Positions 27,133 through 36,224 of a DNA stretch of 64,000 nucleotides are shown piece by piece. How positions within the stretch are numbered: position 1 is the first letter of the stretch; each line of letters opens with the position of its first letter. The position numbers were made by a program, and so were the translations under genes. The stretch lies in assembly GCF_900699765.1 (NCBI RefSeq), contig NZ_CAADHO010000003.1:124001-188000 (forward strand). Direction: 5' to 3'. The notes under the pieces were generated by a model that saw only the letters and a list, made by a program, of their open reading frames with translations, searched no databases and was not told the DNA's origin. This DNA comes from Desulfoluna butyratoxydans. GTDB taxonomy: Bacteria; Desulfobacterota; Desulfobacteria; Desulfobacterales; Desulfolunaceae.

Positions 27133-30100
27133 CTACAGGGAGTATTCCCGAACCACATCGATGAGCTTTTCCCGGTCCAGCTTGATCTGGTAGCTGTCGA
27201 TGCCGGCCTCCTTGCCTTTCTGGATATCCCGTTCGCTGGCAAGGGAGGTGAGGGCCACCACGGGCAGGTGCCCGAAGGTTTCCGAGGCTTTGATCTTTTT
27301 GGTGAGTTCAAAGCCGTCCATGTTGGGCATCTCCAGGTCGGTCAGGATGACGGTGAAGTCGTCCACCCCTTTGTTGAGGTAGTTCCAGGCCTCGGCCCCG
27401 TCTTCGGCGGTGGTGACGATGAACCCTTCGTCGGCCAGGAAGTCGGAGACCTGATTGCGGAAGAAGGCCGAGTCTTCGGCAAAGAGGACGCGGATTTCGC
27501 CGTCTGTGGTCGTGGTGTCCGGACCGGTGGGGCGGTTCTCCTCAAACCAGGTGGGGTTCACCGTGCGCACCAGCTCGAAGATGTCCACCATGAGGGTGGT
27601 GTGGTCCCCCACGATGAGGGAGCCCATGATCCCCTCCTGCTTGAGGGTGGAGGCGTCCACGTTGAGGTCCACTTCCACGGCGTCCACAGGGGGCGTGACG
27701 AGAAGGCCTGTTTCCCGGCCTCCCACGCGGAAGACCACCACTTCGTACTGGTCGCTCTCCGGTACCGGGGCCACGTTGGCCACCTCGGAGACCTCGTTCA
27801 GGGGCAGGGTGCCGCCGCGGTACTGAATCACCCGGCGTCCGCCCACCTCTTCGATCTCATCGGATTTTATGCGCTCAATGCGTTCCACCAGGTTGAGGGG
27901 GGCTGCGAAGTGTTCGGCCTCGCCCCCTTTGAAGGTGAGCAGGGCCGTACGGTCGCTGCCCGCGTTGTTGCGTTCGTTGGCCGAAGCCTCTTCGGCGGCG
28001 CTGATGGTCTTGGATGAGGTCTCGTTGAGGGAGCCCATCTTGGCCAGGGAAGCCACGTCCAGGATGAGTGCCACGCGGCCGTCGCCCATGATGGTGGCTC
28101 CGGCGTAGCCGTCGCATTTGCTCAGGTGGCGGCCCAGGGGCTTGACCACGATCTCTTCGGAGTCCCGCAGCTCGTCCACCACCAGGCCGTATTTGAAGTT
28201 GCCGGCGGAGACCACGGCGATGTTGATGGCGCTGTCGCTTCGGTAGCGCCGGTCCTCACCGCTTCGCATGTCTCGGATCTCTTCAGGGAGGTCGTCTTCG
28301 TTCTGGCGGCGGTCGGCCAGGTTGCGGCGCTTGTCCGGGTAGACCTTGCCGTCTTCCGGGTGGACAAAGGTGGGGGCGATGTCCAGCAGGTCGGTGAGGC
28401 GCAGCAAGGGCAGAAGGGCCCCGCGGAGCCTTACCACGTCGGCATTGCCCACCTTTTCGATGCGGTCCTTTACCTGGGCCGCGGGGATGCGCAGGAGCTC
28501 GTCTAAGTTCACCTGGGGGATGGCGTAGCGCTCGTTCTCCACGGAGACGATCTGGCTGGGGATGATGGCCAGGGTCAGGGGGAGCTTGATGAGGATGGTG
28601 GTCCCCTTGCCGGGCTTGGAGTGGATGTCGATGATCCCGCCGAGCTTGTCGAGGTTGGTCTTGACCACGTCCATGCCCACGCCGCGGCCGGAGACGTCCG
28701 TCACCTGGCGTGCGGTGGAAAAACCCGGGAGGAAGATGAGGCCCACCTTCTCCTTGGTGCCCATGACGGCCACGTCGGATTCGCTGAGCAGTCCCTTGCG
28801 GATGGCTGCCGCGGCAATGGCGTCTCCGTCGATGCCGCCGCCGTCGTCGCTGATCTCGATGTTGACCTGTCCCGCTTCGTGGAAGGCCTTGAGGAAGATG
28901 CGTCCCGTGGGGTTCTTGCCCAGGCGGGCGCGGTCTTCCGGGGACTCGATGCCGTGGTCCACGGAGTTTCTCACCAGGTGGGTGAGGGGGTCGTTGATGG
29001 ATTCGATGATGGTCTTGTCGAGCTCCACGTCCTTGCCCTCGATGAAGAGGTCCACCTTTTTGTTCAAGGTGCCGGCAAGGTCCCGGACCACGCGGGTGAA
29101 TTTGTTAAAAACGTTGGATATGGGCTGCATGCGGGTACGCATGATGGCCTCCTGGAGTTCGGAGGTGATCATGTCGATGCGCTGCCCGGATGTTTCCACG
29201 GCCCGCGTGTTGCTTCCGGTGATGCCCTGCATGAGCTGGTTGCGGCTGAGGACCAGTTCCCCGGCAAGGGTCATGAGGGTGTCGAGGAGCTCCAGGTTGA
29301 CCCGGATGGAGGTCTGGCCCTTGCTTCGGGTCTCCATCTCCATGGGCTTGGCTTCGTGTTCGTCCACCCTGACGGGGGTGGGGACAGCCTGGGGAACCGG
29401 CTGGGGCGCGGGTGCGGCCACCGGTTCCGACGGCTCGGCCGGTGCGGGGGCGCTGGGGGCTGCCGGAGCCGCTGCGGACTCGGCCTCCTCGATGATCTGG
29501 TCCATGGCAGCGTCACCGCCGCCCAGAAGCGGGGTGATGTCCTCCACGGCGGATTCGTCAAGCTCGGCCAGCAGGGGCGCGATGTCCGGTTCGATGATGG
29601 AGGCGAAGAGAACGAGGAAGGGGCGGTCTCCCTTGGCGTCGGCGGGAACCGTGGGGTCGGTGGAGTCCAGGATCATGCCGCTGTTGCCCAGGGTGTTCAG
29701 GACCTCGTTGACCACCTTGCCCTGATCGGCGATGTCCCGGTTCAGGTCGTAGGTGAGTCGGTAGACGTATTTGCCCTGCCGGAGAAATTTGTCCAGCTCC
29801 TCTCTGTCCACCTCAAAGGCGGCCAGGGGATCTTCGTCGTCTTCGGTTGCGGGGGGGGCAGGGGCCTGTGCCTCGGGCTCAGCGGGAGCCTCGGGCAGGC
29901 TGTCGATGGCGACGAGGGCATCGACAAAGGTGGTGATGTCCGCTTCGTTGCTCGTCTCGATGTTGTTGACCAGGTCCGTCAGCTTGTCGAAGGCGGTGAG
30001 CAGGGTGCTGATGACCGCAGGGGCCGGGTCCAGCTCACCGTTGCGCATCATGTTCAGGACGTTCTCCAGGTTGTGGGAGAGCTCCTTGACCGTGGTGAGG

Positions 30101-30279
30101 CCCATGAACCCTGCGCCTCCTTTAATGGAGTGGGCTGCACGGAATACGTTGTTGATCAACTCTTCGCCGTTTTCAAGTCCCGCCTCCTCAATGGCCAGGA
30201 GGTCGCTTTCAATATCCGAAAGGTGCTCCAGGGACTCTTCCACGTACATTCTTAGGGTGTCGTCGTCTTCAAAAATCAT
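27133..30279 (-). CDS. cheA: Hybrid chemotaxis histidine kinase CheA with C-terminal receiver
   Basis: This 1048-residue kinase is the core of the array. The domains in order are: an HPt domain (His50 in FRAAHSIKGGAGF); an acidic, Pro/Ala-rich linker; a dimerisation helix pair (about 330-400); a HATPase domain with HLVRNSVDHGIE, ISDDGGGIDGD and DVSGRGVGMDVVK; a CheW-like regulatory domain (from about 570) followed by a second CheW-like segment (about 740-880); and a receiver domain (about 920-1045; LFAEDS, ILTDLEMPNMDG, QIKLD). A strong GGAGGT precedes the ATG. The fused receiver and double coupling domain resemble kinases of alternative (type IV pili or non-flagellar) chemosensory systems. 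No cheY or receptor gene lies in the window. Confidence 0.95.
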   Translation of the reverse strand: MIFEDDDTLRMYVEESLEHLSDIESDLLAIEEAGLENGEELINNVFRAAHSIKGGAGFMGLTTVKELSHNLENVLNMMRNGELDPAPAVISTLLTAFDKLTDLVNNIETSNEADITTFVDALVAIDSLPEAPAEPEAQAPAPPATEDDEDPLAAFEVDREELDKFLRQGKYVYRLTYDLNRDIADQGKVVNEVLNTLGNSGMILDSTDPTVPADAKGDRPFLVLFASIIEPDIAPLLAELDESAVEDITPLLGGGDAAMDQIIEEAESAAAPAAPSAPAPAEPSEPVAAPAPQPVPQAVPTPVRVDEHEAKPMEMETRSKGQTSIRVNLELLDTLMTLAGELVLSRNQLMQGITGSNTRAVETSGQRIDMITSELQEAIMRTRMQPISNVFNKFTRVVRDLAGTLNKKVDLFIEGKDVELDKTIIESINDPLTHLVRNSVDHGIESPEDRARLGKNPTGRIFLKAFHEAGQVNIEISDDGGGIDGDAIAAAAIRKGLLSESDVAVMGTKEKVGLIFLPGFSTARQVTDVSGRGVGMDVVKTNLDKLGGIIDIHSKPGKGTTILIKLPLTLAIIPSQIVSVENERYAIPQVNLDELLRIPAAQVKDRIEKVGNADVVRLRGALLPLLRLTDLLDIAPTFVHPEDGKVYPDKRRNLADRRQNEDDLPEEIRDMRSGEDRRYRSDSAINIAVVSAGNFKYGLVVDELRDSEEIVVKPLGRHLSKCDGYAGATIMGDGRVALILDVASLAKMGSLNETSSKTISAAEEASANERNNAGSDRTALLTFKGGEAEHFAAPLNLVERIERIKSDEIEEVGGRRVIQYRGGTLPLNEVSEVANVAPVPESDQYEVVVFRVGGRETGLLVTPPVDAVEVDLNVDASTLKQEGIMGSLIVGDHTTLMVDIFELVRTVNPTWFEENRPTGPDTTTTDGEIRVLFAEDSAFFRNQVSDFLADEGFIVTTAEDGAEAWNYLNKGVDDFTVILTDLEMPNMDGFELTKKIKASETFGHLPVVALTSLASERDIQKGKEAGIDSYQIKLDREKLIDVVREYSL

Positions 30280-30638
30280 TGCATATACCTCCAGCTCAGC
30301 CGGTCAGGTGCATTTGGATGCCTTGTCCGTTGGACGTGTTATTCATTCGCTTAATCGTACTTATCGGCAGGAAGGGAAGATTACTTACCCTTTTTTTTAC
30401 AGCAACGGTGATTTCAAATGACTTCGGTATGATGGGGGATTCGGGACAAAAATATGCGGGAAATGAACAGGGCGAGTCGGGTAAATTGCTGTTTGGTAAG
30501 GAAATACGGGCCGGATCTTTTGTTTGCCTTTCCTCGGCAACTTCCATATAATTTGCCCGTTCATTGACCGGGTACACAGATTTTTCTGAGAGAACGGGCC
30601 TTGTATCCATCCCCTTGTCCCATTGGAGTTTGAACTAT
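30280..30638. other. Divergent cheA-ccdA intergenic region
   Basis: This 359-bp AT-richer spacer must contain the promoters of the chemosensory operon and of ccdA. I do not see a convincing -35/-10 pair. No gene is supported. Confidence 0.4.
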
Positions 30639-31340
30639 ATGACTGGTTTTCTGACGGTTTCGTGGGGCGCGGCCTTTGCTGCGGGCCTGCTGTCGTTTTT
30701 TTCCCCGTGCGTGTTGCCCCTGGTTCCCGCCTATTTCACCTTTATAACAGGTCTCTCCCTGGAGGAACTCCATGCCGGTGGGGCCGGGGTGCGAAAGCAG
30801 GTGATCCTCGCCACCCTGGCCTATGTGTCGGGGTTTTCCCTTGTGTTCGTGCTTTTGGGAGCGGCGGTCTCTTCCCTCGGCGGGCTGCTCTACGACAGCA
30901 AGGAGTGGCTCCGCATCGGCGGAGGAATCCTCGTGATCCTCTTCGGGCTTCACTTTCTGGGGCTCCTCCGTGTTCCCAGCCTGCAGGTGGACAAGCGCCT
31001 GAGGGTACGGCACAAGCCCCTGCACCTTTTCGGGGTGTTTGTGGTGGGCATGGCCTTTGGCGCGGGGTGGAGCCCCTGCATCGGCCCCATGCTGGGGTCC
31101 ATCCTTGTCCTTGCCGGCAACCAGGAGACCGTGGCCCGGGGCATGGGGCTCCTGACGGTCTATTCGGCGGGTCTGGCCCTGCCCTTTGTCCTGATTTCTG
31201 TTTTTATCCACGCCATGTTGAATTTCATGAAAAAGGCGCGCAAGGTGCTGCCCTATGTGAACAAAGTGGCCGGCGTCCTGCTTGTGGCCGTAGGGATTTT
31301 GCTTCTGGGCGGGTATATCAATGCCCTTGCAATCCCCTGA
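30639..31340 (+). CDS. ccdA: CcdA/DsbD-type thiol-disulfide transmembrane transporter
   Basis: This 233-residue inner-membrane protein has six predicted helices and carries reducing equivalents across the membrane to periplasmic thiol-disulfide proteins, for example for cytochrome c assembly. The two conserved cysteines lie in LLSFFSPCVLPLVPAYF and FGAGWSPCIGPMLGSIL. I chose the ATG at 30639 with GGAG upstream; an open TTG 25 codons earlier lacks a ribosome-binding site. A thioredoxin-fold protein with an export signal follows 131 bp downstream and is a natural electron acceptor. Confidence 0.92.
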   Translation: MTGFLTVSWGAAFAAGLLSFFSPCVLPLVPAYFTFITGLSLEELHAGGAGVRKQVILATLAYVSGFSLVFVLLGAAVSSLGGLLYDSKEWLRIGGGILVILFGLHFLGLLRVPSLQVDKRLRVRHKPLHLFGVFVVGMAFGAGWSPCIGPMLGSILVLAGNQETVARGMGLLTVYSAGLALPFVLISVFIHAMLNFMKKARKVLPYVNKVAGVLLVAVGILLLGGYINALAIP

Positions 31341-31471
31341 TCGTTATGCTGTTGTAAAAGGAGCGCTTTTGTTCCTGCCGGACCCCTCCGGCTATGGGCA
31401 AAGGCGATAAACCGAACCCATCGATGCCCGGGTGACCGGTCACGGTGGGAGAACCCATCCGGAGGATACCC

Positions 31472-31909
31472 ATGCGCAACGCATTGATATCGTTTGTGGC
31501 GGCCCTGGCCTGCCTGCTGTTGACCGACACGAGCGCCCTTGCCCTGGACACCACCCCCGGCGGCATCCAGTGGAAGTCGTATCAGGAAGGGGTGGACCTG
31601 GCTGCGTCCAGCGGCAGGAAAATATATGTCAATTTCCATGCGGCCTGGTGCAAGTACTGCACCCTCATGGCCGAAACCACCTTTCAGTCCGAAAAAGTGA
31701 TCGCCTACTTGAACGAAAATTTCGTTCCGGTGCAGGTGGATGCGGACCGGGAGAAGGAGCTGGCCCGCAAGTATCGGGTGAGGGGGCTGCCCTACAGCCT
31801 GTTCCTCGATGAGAACGGGGCCCAGATCAGCTTCATGAATGGATACCTGGATGCCGAGACCTTTCTGGAACGGCTCCAGTTCATGGCCAACGAGGGGTAT
31901 AAACGCTAA
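31472..31909 (+). CDS. Exported thioredoxin-fold protein
   Basis: This 145-residue protein has an N-terminal signal peptide (MRNALISFVAALACLLL, cleavage near ALA at about residue 24) and a thioredoxin-fold domain with redox motif AAWCKYC (Cys60, Cys63) and the cis-Pro loop VRGLPYSLFLDENG. It is probably a periplasmic disulfide reductase of the thioredoxin_7/DsbD-gamma type, reduced by the CcdA protein encoded just upstream. GGAGG precedes the ATG at 31472. Its stop codon is directly followed by the next start codon. Confidence 0.88.
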   Translation: MRNALISFVAALACLLLTDTSALALDTTPGGIQWKSYQEGVDLAASSGRKIYVNFHAAWCKYCTLMAETTFQSEKVIAYLNENFVPVQVDADREKELARKYRVRGLPYSLFLDENGAQISFMNGYLDAETFLERLQFMANEGYKR

Positions 31910-32485
31910 ATGGACACCACGGCCCCCTTTGATGTGAATTACGCGCGGGAGATGATTCGTACGACGACACACCCCGATTCCATCGGAGACCACCTGAAAA
32001 AGGCCTCCGTGTTTATGCTCATGCGGACCCCTGAGACCGATCCGACGATCCTGGCCATTTTAAAGGCCGACAACAAGGGATACCCCTGGGCCAACCAGGT
32101 GGCGTTTCCCGGCGGACACCAGGACCCGGTGGACGCCTCACCCCTCTCCACGGCGTACCGTGAGCTGAGGGAAGAGACGGGGATCCTGCCCGACCAGGTG
32201 GATTATGTGGGCTCTCTGGGTCACTTCCAGACCATCAAGAACACCGAGATCGAGGCGTTTTTCGGGATCTGGCACGGGGAAGAGGAGGAGGTGGTCTTCG
32301 ACCCCTCTGAGATCGCCCGCATTGTCATGATTCCCCTGGGAGAGGTGGTGAAAGCCCACCATGACAAGGCCTATTCCGGCCGCGTGCCGGGGTGGGATGA
32401 GCTGCAGTACCCGGTGGAAGACATGGCCGTGTGGGGCGCCACCGCCCGCATTTTTCACTATTTTACGGAGCTGCTGCTCGTGTAG
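31910..32485 (+). CDS. Nudix hydrolase, CoA-pyrophosphatase (NudL)-like
   Basis: This 191-residue Nudix protein has a motif (VAFPGGHQDPVDASPLSTAYRE, then LREETGI) with the longer spacing D-x2-D-x-S characteristic of the CoA pyrophosphatase/NudL subfamily, which cleaves CoA to phosphopantetheine and 3',5'-ADP. This activity is inferred from the motif. It begins on the base after the thioredoxin-fold gene's stop, so the two are translationally coupled. A strong terminator follows. Confidence 0.82.
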   Translation: MDTTAPFDVNYAREMIRTTTHPDSIGDHLKKASVFMLMRTPETDPTILAILKADNKGYPWANQVAFPGGHQDPVDASPLSTAYRELREETGILPDQVDYVGSLGHFQTIKNTEIEAFFGIWHGEEEEVVFDPSEIARIVMIPLGEVVKAHHDKAYSGRVPGWDELQYPVEDMAVWGATARIFHYFTELLLV

Positions 32486-32540
32486 GCCTGCAGCGGACGC
32501 GGGGCTTTGGCCCGTGTCCCTCTTGAAACGACCAGACAAA

Positions 32541-32581
32541 CTGCCCTGCGGGCGCACGCGCACCCGCAGGGCAGTTTTTTT
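32541..32581 (+). terminator. Rho-independent terminator of the ccdA-Nudix unit
   Basis: The perfect 12-bp stem CTGCCCTGCGGG (32541-32552)/CCCGCAGGGCAG (32563-32574) has a 10-nt loop and is followed by T7. Confidence 0.93.
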
Positions 32582-32608
32582 GTGCCGTAAGGCATGGGGC
32601 TACAGGCC

Positions 32609-32890
32609 CTATTTGGTGAAGAGCTTGATGCGGATGGCGTGCAGGAGGATGGAGACGAAGATCCAGACCGCCAGGACAATGAGCAGGGCCGGGACCCAGA
32701 TATGGGCTTCCCACATGGGTTCCGACAGGCAGACATCCAGGCCCACCCCGCCGAAAATGGCCGACACAATGGCGATGATGAGCAGCAGGCGCGTGGCCGT
32801 CCGGGACCGGTACAGCCCGCCGATGGCCCGCCTGATGTCGGGGGGCGTCTTTTCTACCAGCCGTTTGTCGGCTCGTTTGTCGTCGAACAT
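32609..32890 (-). CDS. Small two-helix membrane protein, unknown function
   Basis: This 93-residue hypothetical protein has a short charged N-terminus (MFDDKRADKRLVEKTPPDIRR) and two hydrophobic helices (about 34-55 LLLIIAIVSAIFGGVGL, about 65-86 VPALLIVLAVWIFVSILL). It should sit in the inner membrane. AAGGAG lies seven bases before the ATG, which supports it being real. It is convergent with the Nudix operon. No family is recognised. Confidence 0.7.
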   Translation of the reverse strand: MFDDKRADKRLVEKTPPDIRRAIGGLYRSRTATRLLLIIAIVSAIFGGVGLDVCLSEPMWEAHIWVPALLIVLAVWIFVSILLHAIRIKLFTK

Positions 32891-33894
32891 GGCAATCTCC
32901 TTGAAAGGGCTGCTTAGGGCCCTGGATGGACCGTTTTTTACCCGGGGCCGTCGTACCGTCGGGCACCGGCAACGCGGCAAAGCATAACACGCCTTTGCCC
33001 CGGGCGGGGCGGCTTTTTTGGCCTTGGGGTACGATGGCTTGCTGGGCGGCGTATCCTCTGCTGATTCCAGGTTAGGACGGACATAAAAAAACAGGGGTGC
33101 AACGGGTGTTTACAGGCGTGGCCATGTGTATACTGGCTTGATTTTTTTCAAGATATGGCTGCTGGTGGTCCGGAGGGGGAATATACAACATGTGGGAGAA
33201 TAGGGTTGACACTGACTATATATTGTGTAAACTTGAGCTGTCGCTGGGGCCAATACCAGGCCGGCGACATCCCCGGGTCACAACCTGACACCCGATTTTT
33301 CCATGCCGCCCTCTCCTGGGGCGCGGCAGGCTGAAAACCGAGTTCTCGGAAGCCCGAACAATCAGAACATTTCATGACGACATGGGGCAACAGAGGCAAC
33401 CATGGCAAGGTATTTACCCGGAGCTGACTCCAGGGGCCCTTTCCCATGGGCAATGCCCGGTCCCCAACTCACTGAATGAGGAACATCCGATAAGATAATC
33501 CATGACGGCGTCGGTGGCTCACGGCAGGAAGGGTTCTGCCAGGCGGGTCCGGCGTCATGTCACGTCGTTGCCGGTCTCACATTAGGGCGTAGTTGATCCC
33601 TGCCTTGAGGGCTGTCGATCGGCATCATTCCACACAACAATTCGATGTAAGCAGTCTTTACAACATACAAGAGGAGATGGTGGTTACATAGTCTGCGGCT
33701 GTCCATGGGGATGCGTGCGTGCATTGCGGTTCCCCGGACCGTTCCGAACCGTCGGAGCGCGGCTATGCAACCGGAACCCTGACCTGACCGGTACGAGTGA
33801 GAGATGCGGCCTTTAGGCATAAGGTGCAAGAGGGCTCTCCGCCGTGTGGTCTGTGTAAACCTGTGAACGTTAAAGATGAAGAAGGGGTAGGCAT
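32891..33894. other. Long regulatory/leader region upstream of nrdD
   Basis: This 1-kb gap contains the candidate nrdD promoter and NrdR box at 33206-33233, followed by about 660 bp before the nrdD start. I looked for a cobalamin riboswitch signature and did not find one. Short open frames here have no ribosome-binding site or recognisable product. Confidence 0.5.
33206..33233 (+). promoter_or_regulatory. Candidate nrdD promoter overlapping an NrdR box
   Basis: TTGACA (33206-33211), a 16-bp spacer, then TAAACT (33228-33233). The spacer is almost entirely TGACTATATATTGTGT (33213-33228), which matches the NrdR consensus ACACWATATATTGTGT at about 14 of 16 positions. A much poorer partner (ATACAACATGTGGGAG, 33183-33198) lies 30 bp upstream. 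Binding of NrdR-dATP here would block RNA polymerase. Confidence 0.65.
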
Positions 33895-35985
33895 TTGTTC
33901 GAACGAATCAAAAAACGAAACGGTAGCGTGGTGGAATTTGACTCTTCCAAGATTACGGCGGCCATCGCAAAAGCGGGGAAAGCCACAGGGGAGTTCGGGG
34001 AGCGGGAAGGCAAGATGCTGACCATGAAGTTTCTCTCCATGGCCCGGACCCTGCGTCTGGGGGCGGTTCCCGACGTGGAGGAGGTCCAGGACATTGTGGA
34101 GCGCGTGCTTCTGGATTCCCCGTTTTACAAGACCGCCAAGGCGTACATCCTCTACCGTGAGCAGCGTGCCCAGATTCGGAACATCACCATCAAGGCCAAC
34201 ACCGAGCTGATGGATAACTACATCAAGAAGCTCGACTGGAAGATCAAAGAGAACAGCAACATGAGCTACTCTCTCCAGGGCCTGAACAACTACATCTCTT
34301 CGGACATCACCGCCGAGTACTGGCTCAACAAGATTTACCCCGAAGGCATCCGGGAGGCCCACAACCAGGGGCACCTGCATATCCATGACCTGAGCCTGCT
34401 CTCCGTATACTGCGTGGGCTGGGACCTTCAGGACCTCCTGCGCGTAGGGTTCAAAGGCGTGGCCGGCAAGGTGGAGAGCACCCCGCCCAAGCATCTGCGC
34501 ACAGCCCTGGGTCAGATCGTGAACTTCTTTTACACCCTCCAGGGCGAGGCGGCCGGGGCCCAGGCCATCAGCAACTTCGACACCCTGTTGGCCCCCTTTA
34601 TCCGTAAGGACAAGCTCTCCTACGGCAAGGTAAAGCAGGCGCTCCAGGAGTTTGTGTTCAACATCAACATCCCCACGCGTGTCGGTTTCCAGACCCCCTT
34701 TACCAACATCACCATGGACCTTGTGGTGCCCAAGAACCTCAAGGACACCCCCATCATCATCGGCGGGGAGGACCTTGAAGAGACCTACGGCGAGTTCCAG
34801 GAGGAGATGGACACCCTGAACCGCGCCTTTGCCGAGGTGATGATGGAAGGGGACGCCAAGGGCCGCGTCTTTACGTTCCCCATCCCCACCTACAACATCA
34901 CCGAGGATTTCGACTGGGACAACCCCAACCTCGACATGATCTGGAAGATGACGGGCCGCTACGGCATTCCCTACTTCTCCAACTTCGTCAACTCCGACAT
35001 GAGCCCCGACGACGCCCGGTCCATGTGCTGCCGACTGCGCCTGGACAACCGCGAGCTCCTCAAGCGCGGCGGCGGGCTCTTCGGCGCCAACCCCCTCACC
35101 GGCTCCATCGGGGTGGTCACCCTCAACCTGCCCCGCATCGGCAAAGAGGTGGAGACCGAGGAGGCCTTCATGGCACGTCTTGACGAGCTCATCGACCTGG
35201 CCAAGGAGAGCCTGGTGATCAAGCGCAAGATCCTGGAAGAGTTCACCGAAAAGAACCTCTACCCCTATTCCAAGTTCTACCTGCGCCATATCAAGGAGCG
35301 CTTCGGGATCTACTGGAAGAACCATTTCTCCACCATCGGCATCATCGGCATGCAGGAGGCCCTGGTGAACTTCATGGGCCAGGGCATCGCCGAGACCGAG
35401 GGCAAGGAGATGGCCCTGAGGATCCTGGACCATATCCGCGGTCGCCTGGAACAGCTCCAGGACGAGACCGGGGACATCTTCAACCTGGAGGCCACCCCCG
35501 GGGAAGGCACCGGGTACCGCCTGGCCATGAAGGACAAGAAGATCTATCCGGATGCGGCCTGCGCCAACGAAGAGGCCTTCAGGAACGGGGACGACCCCTT
35601 CTACACCAACTCCACCCACCTGCCGGTGAACTACAGCGACGACCTCTTTGAGGTGCTGGACCTCCAGGACGAGCTCCAGACCAAGTACACCGGCGGCACC
35701 GTGCTTCACATGTTCCTCGGGGAAGAGGTCTCCGATGTGGAGGCGGTCAAGTCCCTGGTGAAAAAGGTCTCCGGCAACTACCGCCTGCCCTATTTCACCC
35801 TGACCCCGACCTTCAGCGTCTGTCCCTCCCACGGCTACATCGCAGGGGAGGTGAAGACCTGCGAGAAGTGCGGCAGCGCCACGGAGATTTACTCCCGCGT
35901 GGTGGGGTACCTCCGGCCCGTATCCCAGTGGAACAACGGCAAGCAGAGCGAATTCTGCATGCGTGAAACCTTTAAGGTGGCCTAA
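33895..35985 (+). CDS. nrdD: Anaerobic (class III) ribonucleoside-triphosphate reductase
   Basis: This 696-residue glycyl-radical enzyme makes dNTPs from NTPs without oxygen. The N-terminal ATP-cone (about 1-95; RIKKRNGSVVEFDSSKI) provides allosteric control. The catalytic barrel follows, and the C-terminus has a zinc site (CPSHGY...CEKCG) and the glycyl motif RVVGYLRPVSQWNNGK with Gly671. The start is the TTG at 33895, preceded by GAAGGGGTAG; no ATG is available in frame upstream. Its activase gene nrdG follows. No aerobic nrdAB or class II gene is in the window. Confidence 0.97.
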   Translation: MFERIKKRNGSVVEFDSSKITAAIAKAGKATGEFGEREGKMLTMKFLSMARTLRLGAVPDVEEVQDIVERVLLDSPFYKTAKAYILYREQRAQIRNITIKANTELMDNYIKKLDWKIKENSNMSYSLQGLNNYISSDITAEYWLNKIYPEGIREAHNQGHLHIHDLSLLSVYCVGWDLQDLLRVGFKGVAGKVESTPPKHLRTALGQIVNFFYTLQGEAAGAQAISNFDTLLAPFIRKDKLSYGKVKQALQEFVFNINIPTRVGFQTPFTNITMDLVVPKNLKDTPIIIGGEDLEETYGEFQEEMDTLNRAFAEVMMEGDAKGRVFTFPIPTYNITEDFDWDNPNLDMIWKMTGRYGIPYFSNFVNSDMSPDDARSMCCRLRLDNRELLKRGGGLFGANPLTGSIGVVTLNLPRIGKEVETEEAFMARLDELIDLAKESLVIKRKILEEFTEKNLYPYSKFYLRHIKERFGIYWKNHFSTIGIIGMQEALVNFMGQGIAETEGKEMALRILDHIRGRLEQLQDETGDIFNLEATPGEGTGYRLAMKDKKIYPDAACANEEAFRNGDDPFYTNSTHLPVNYSDDLFEVLDLQDELQTKYTGGTVLHMFLGEEVSDVEAVKSLVKKVSGNYRLPYFTLTPTFSVCPSHGYIAGEVKTCEKCGSATEIYSRVVGYLRPVSQWNNGKQSEFCMRETFKVA

Positions 35986-36114
35986 ATATCCGGGTTGGCC
36001 ATGGCATGGGTCGCATCCCGTGCCGTGGCCCATGCGTTTCAGTACGTGCTCCCCGTGTCCGAAAGGGGAGCCGACATAAGGAACGGCCTTGTTGCCGAAC
36101 CCTTGATCTGTGTA

Positions 36115-36153
36115 TCGGGGCCGATTTCTCCTTGCAGGAAAGATCGGCCCCGA
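36115..36153 (+). terminator. nrdD-nrdG intergenic hairpin (attenuator or weak terminator)
   Basis: The perfect 11-bp stem TCGGGGCCGAT (36115-36125)/ATCGGCCCCGA (36143-36153) has a 17-nt loop and is followed by only a short CTATTTTGG. It lies midway in the 239-bp nrdD-nrdG spacer and could lower nrdG transcription relative to nrdD. Confidence 0.6.
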
Positions 36154-36224
36154 CTATTTTGGAGCGGCAGATGCGCGGACCCTTAGGCGGCCGCCATCTG
36201 GTGATGGAAGGAGAGTCCTGAACG

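Noticed and set aside
30564..30638. N-terminal extension of CcdA starting at TTG 30564
   Set aside because: There is no ribosome-binding site and the extra 25 residues are not hydrophobic or conserved. The ATG at 30639 begins directly with the first membrane helix.
33560..33829. 89-codon open frame on the minus strand in the nrdD leader
   Set aside because: It has no ribosome-binding site, no domain and unusual composition. It lies in what is more probably a leader RNA.
33234..33894. Cobalamin riboswitch in the nrdD leader
   Set aside because: No B12-box-like GCCACTG or matching conserved core could be found on the plus strand.
33763..36033. Very long open frame antisense to nrdD
   Set aside because: It mirrors the high-GC third-position bias of nrdD. 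There is no ribosome-binding site and no recognisable protein, and the sense gene is fully conserved.
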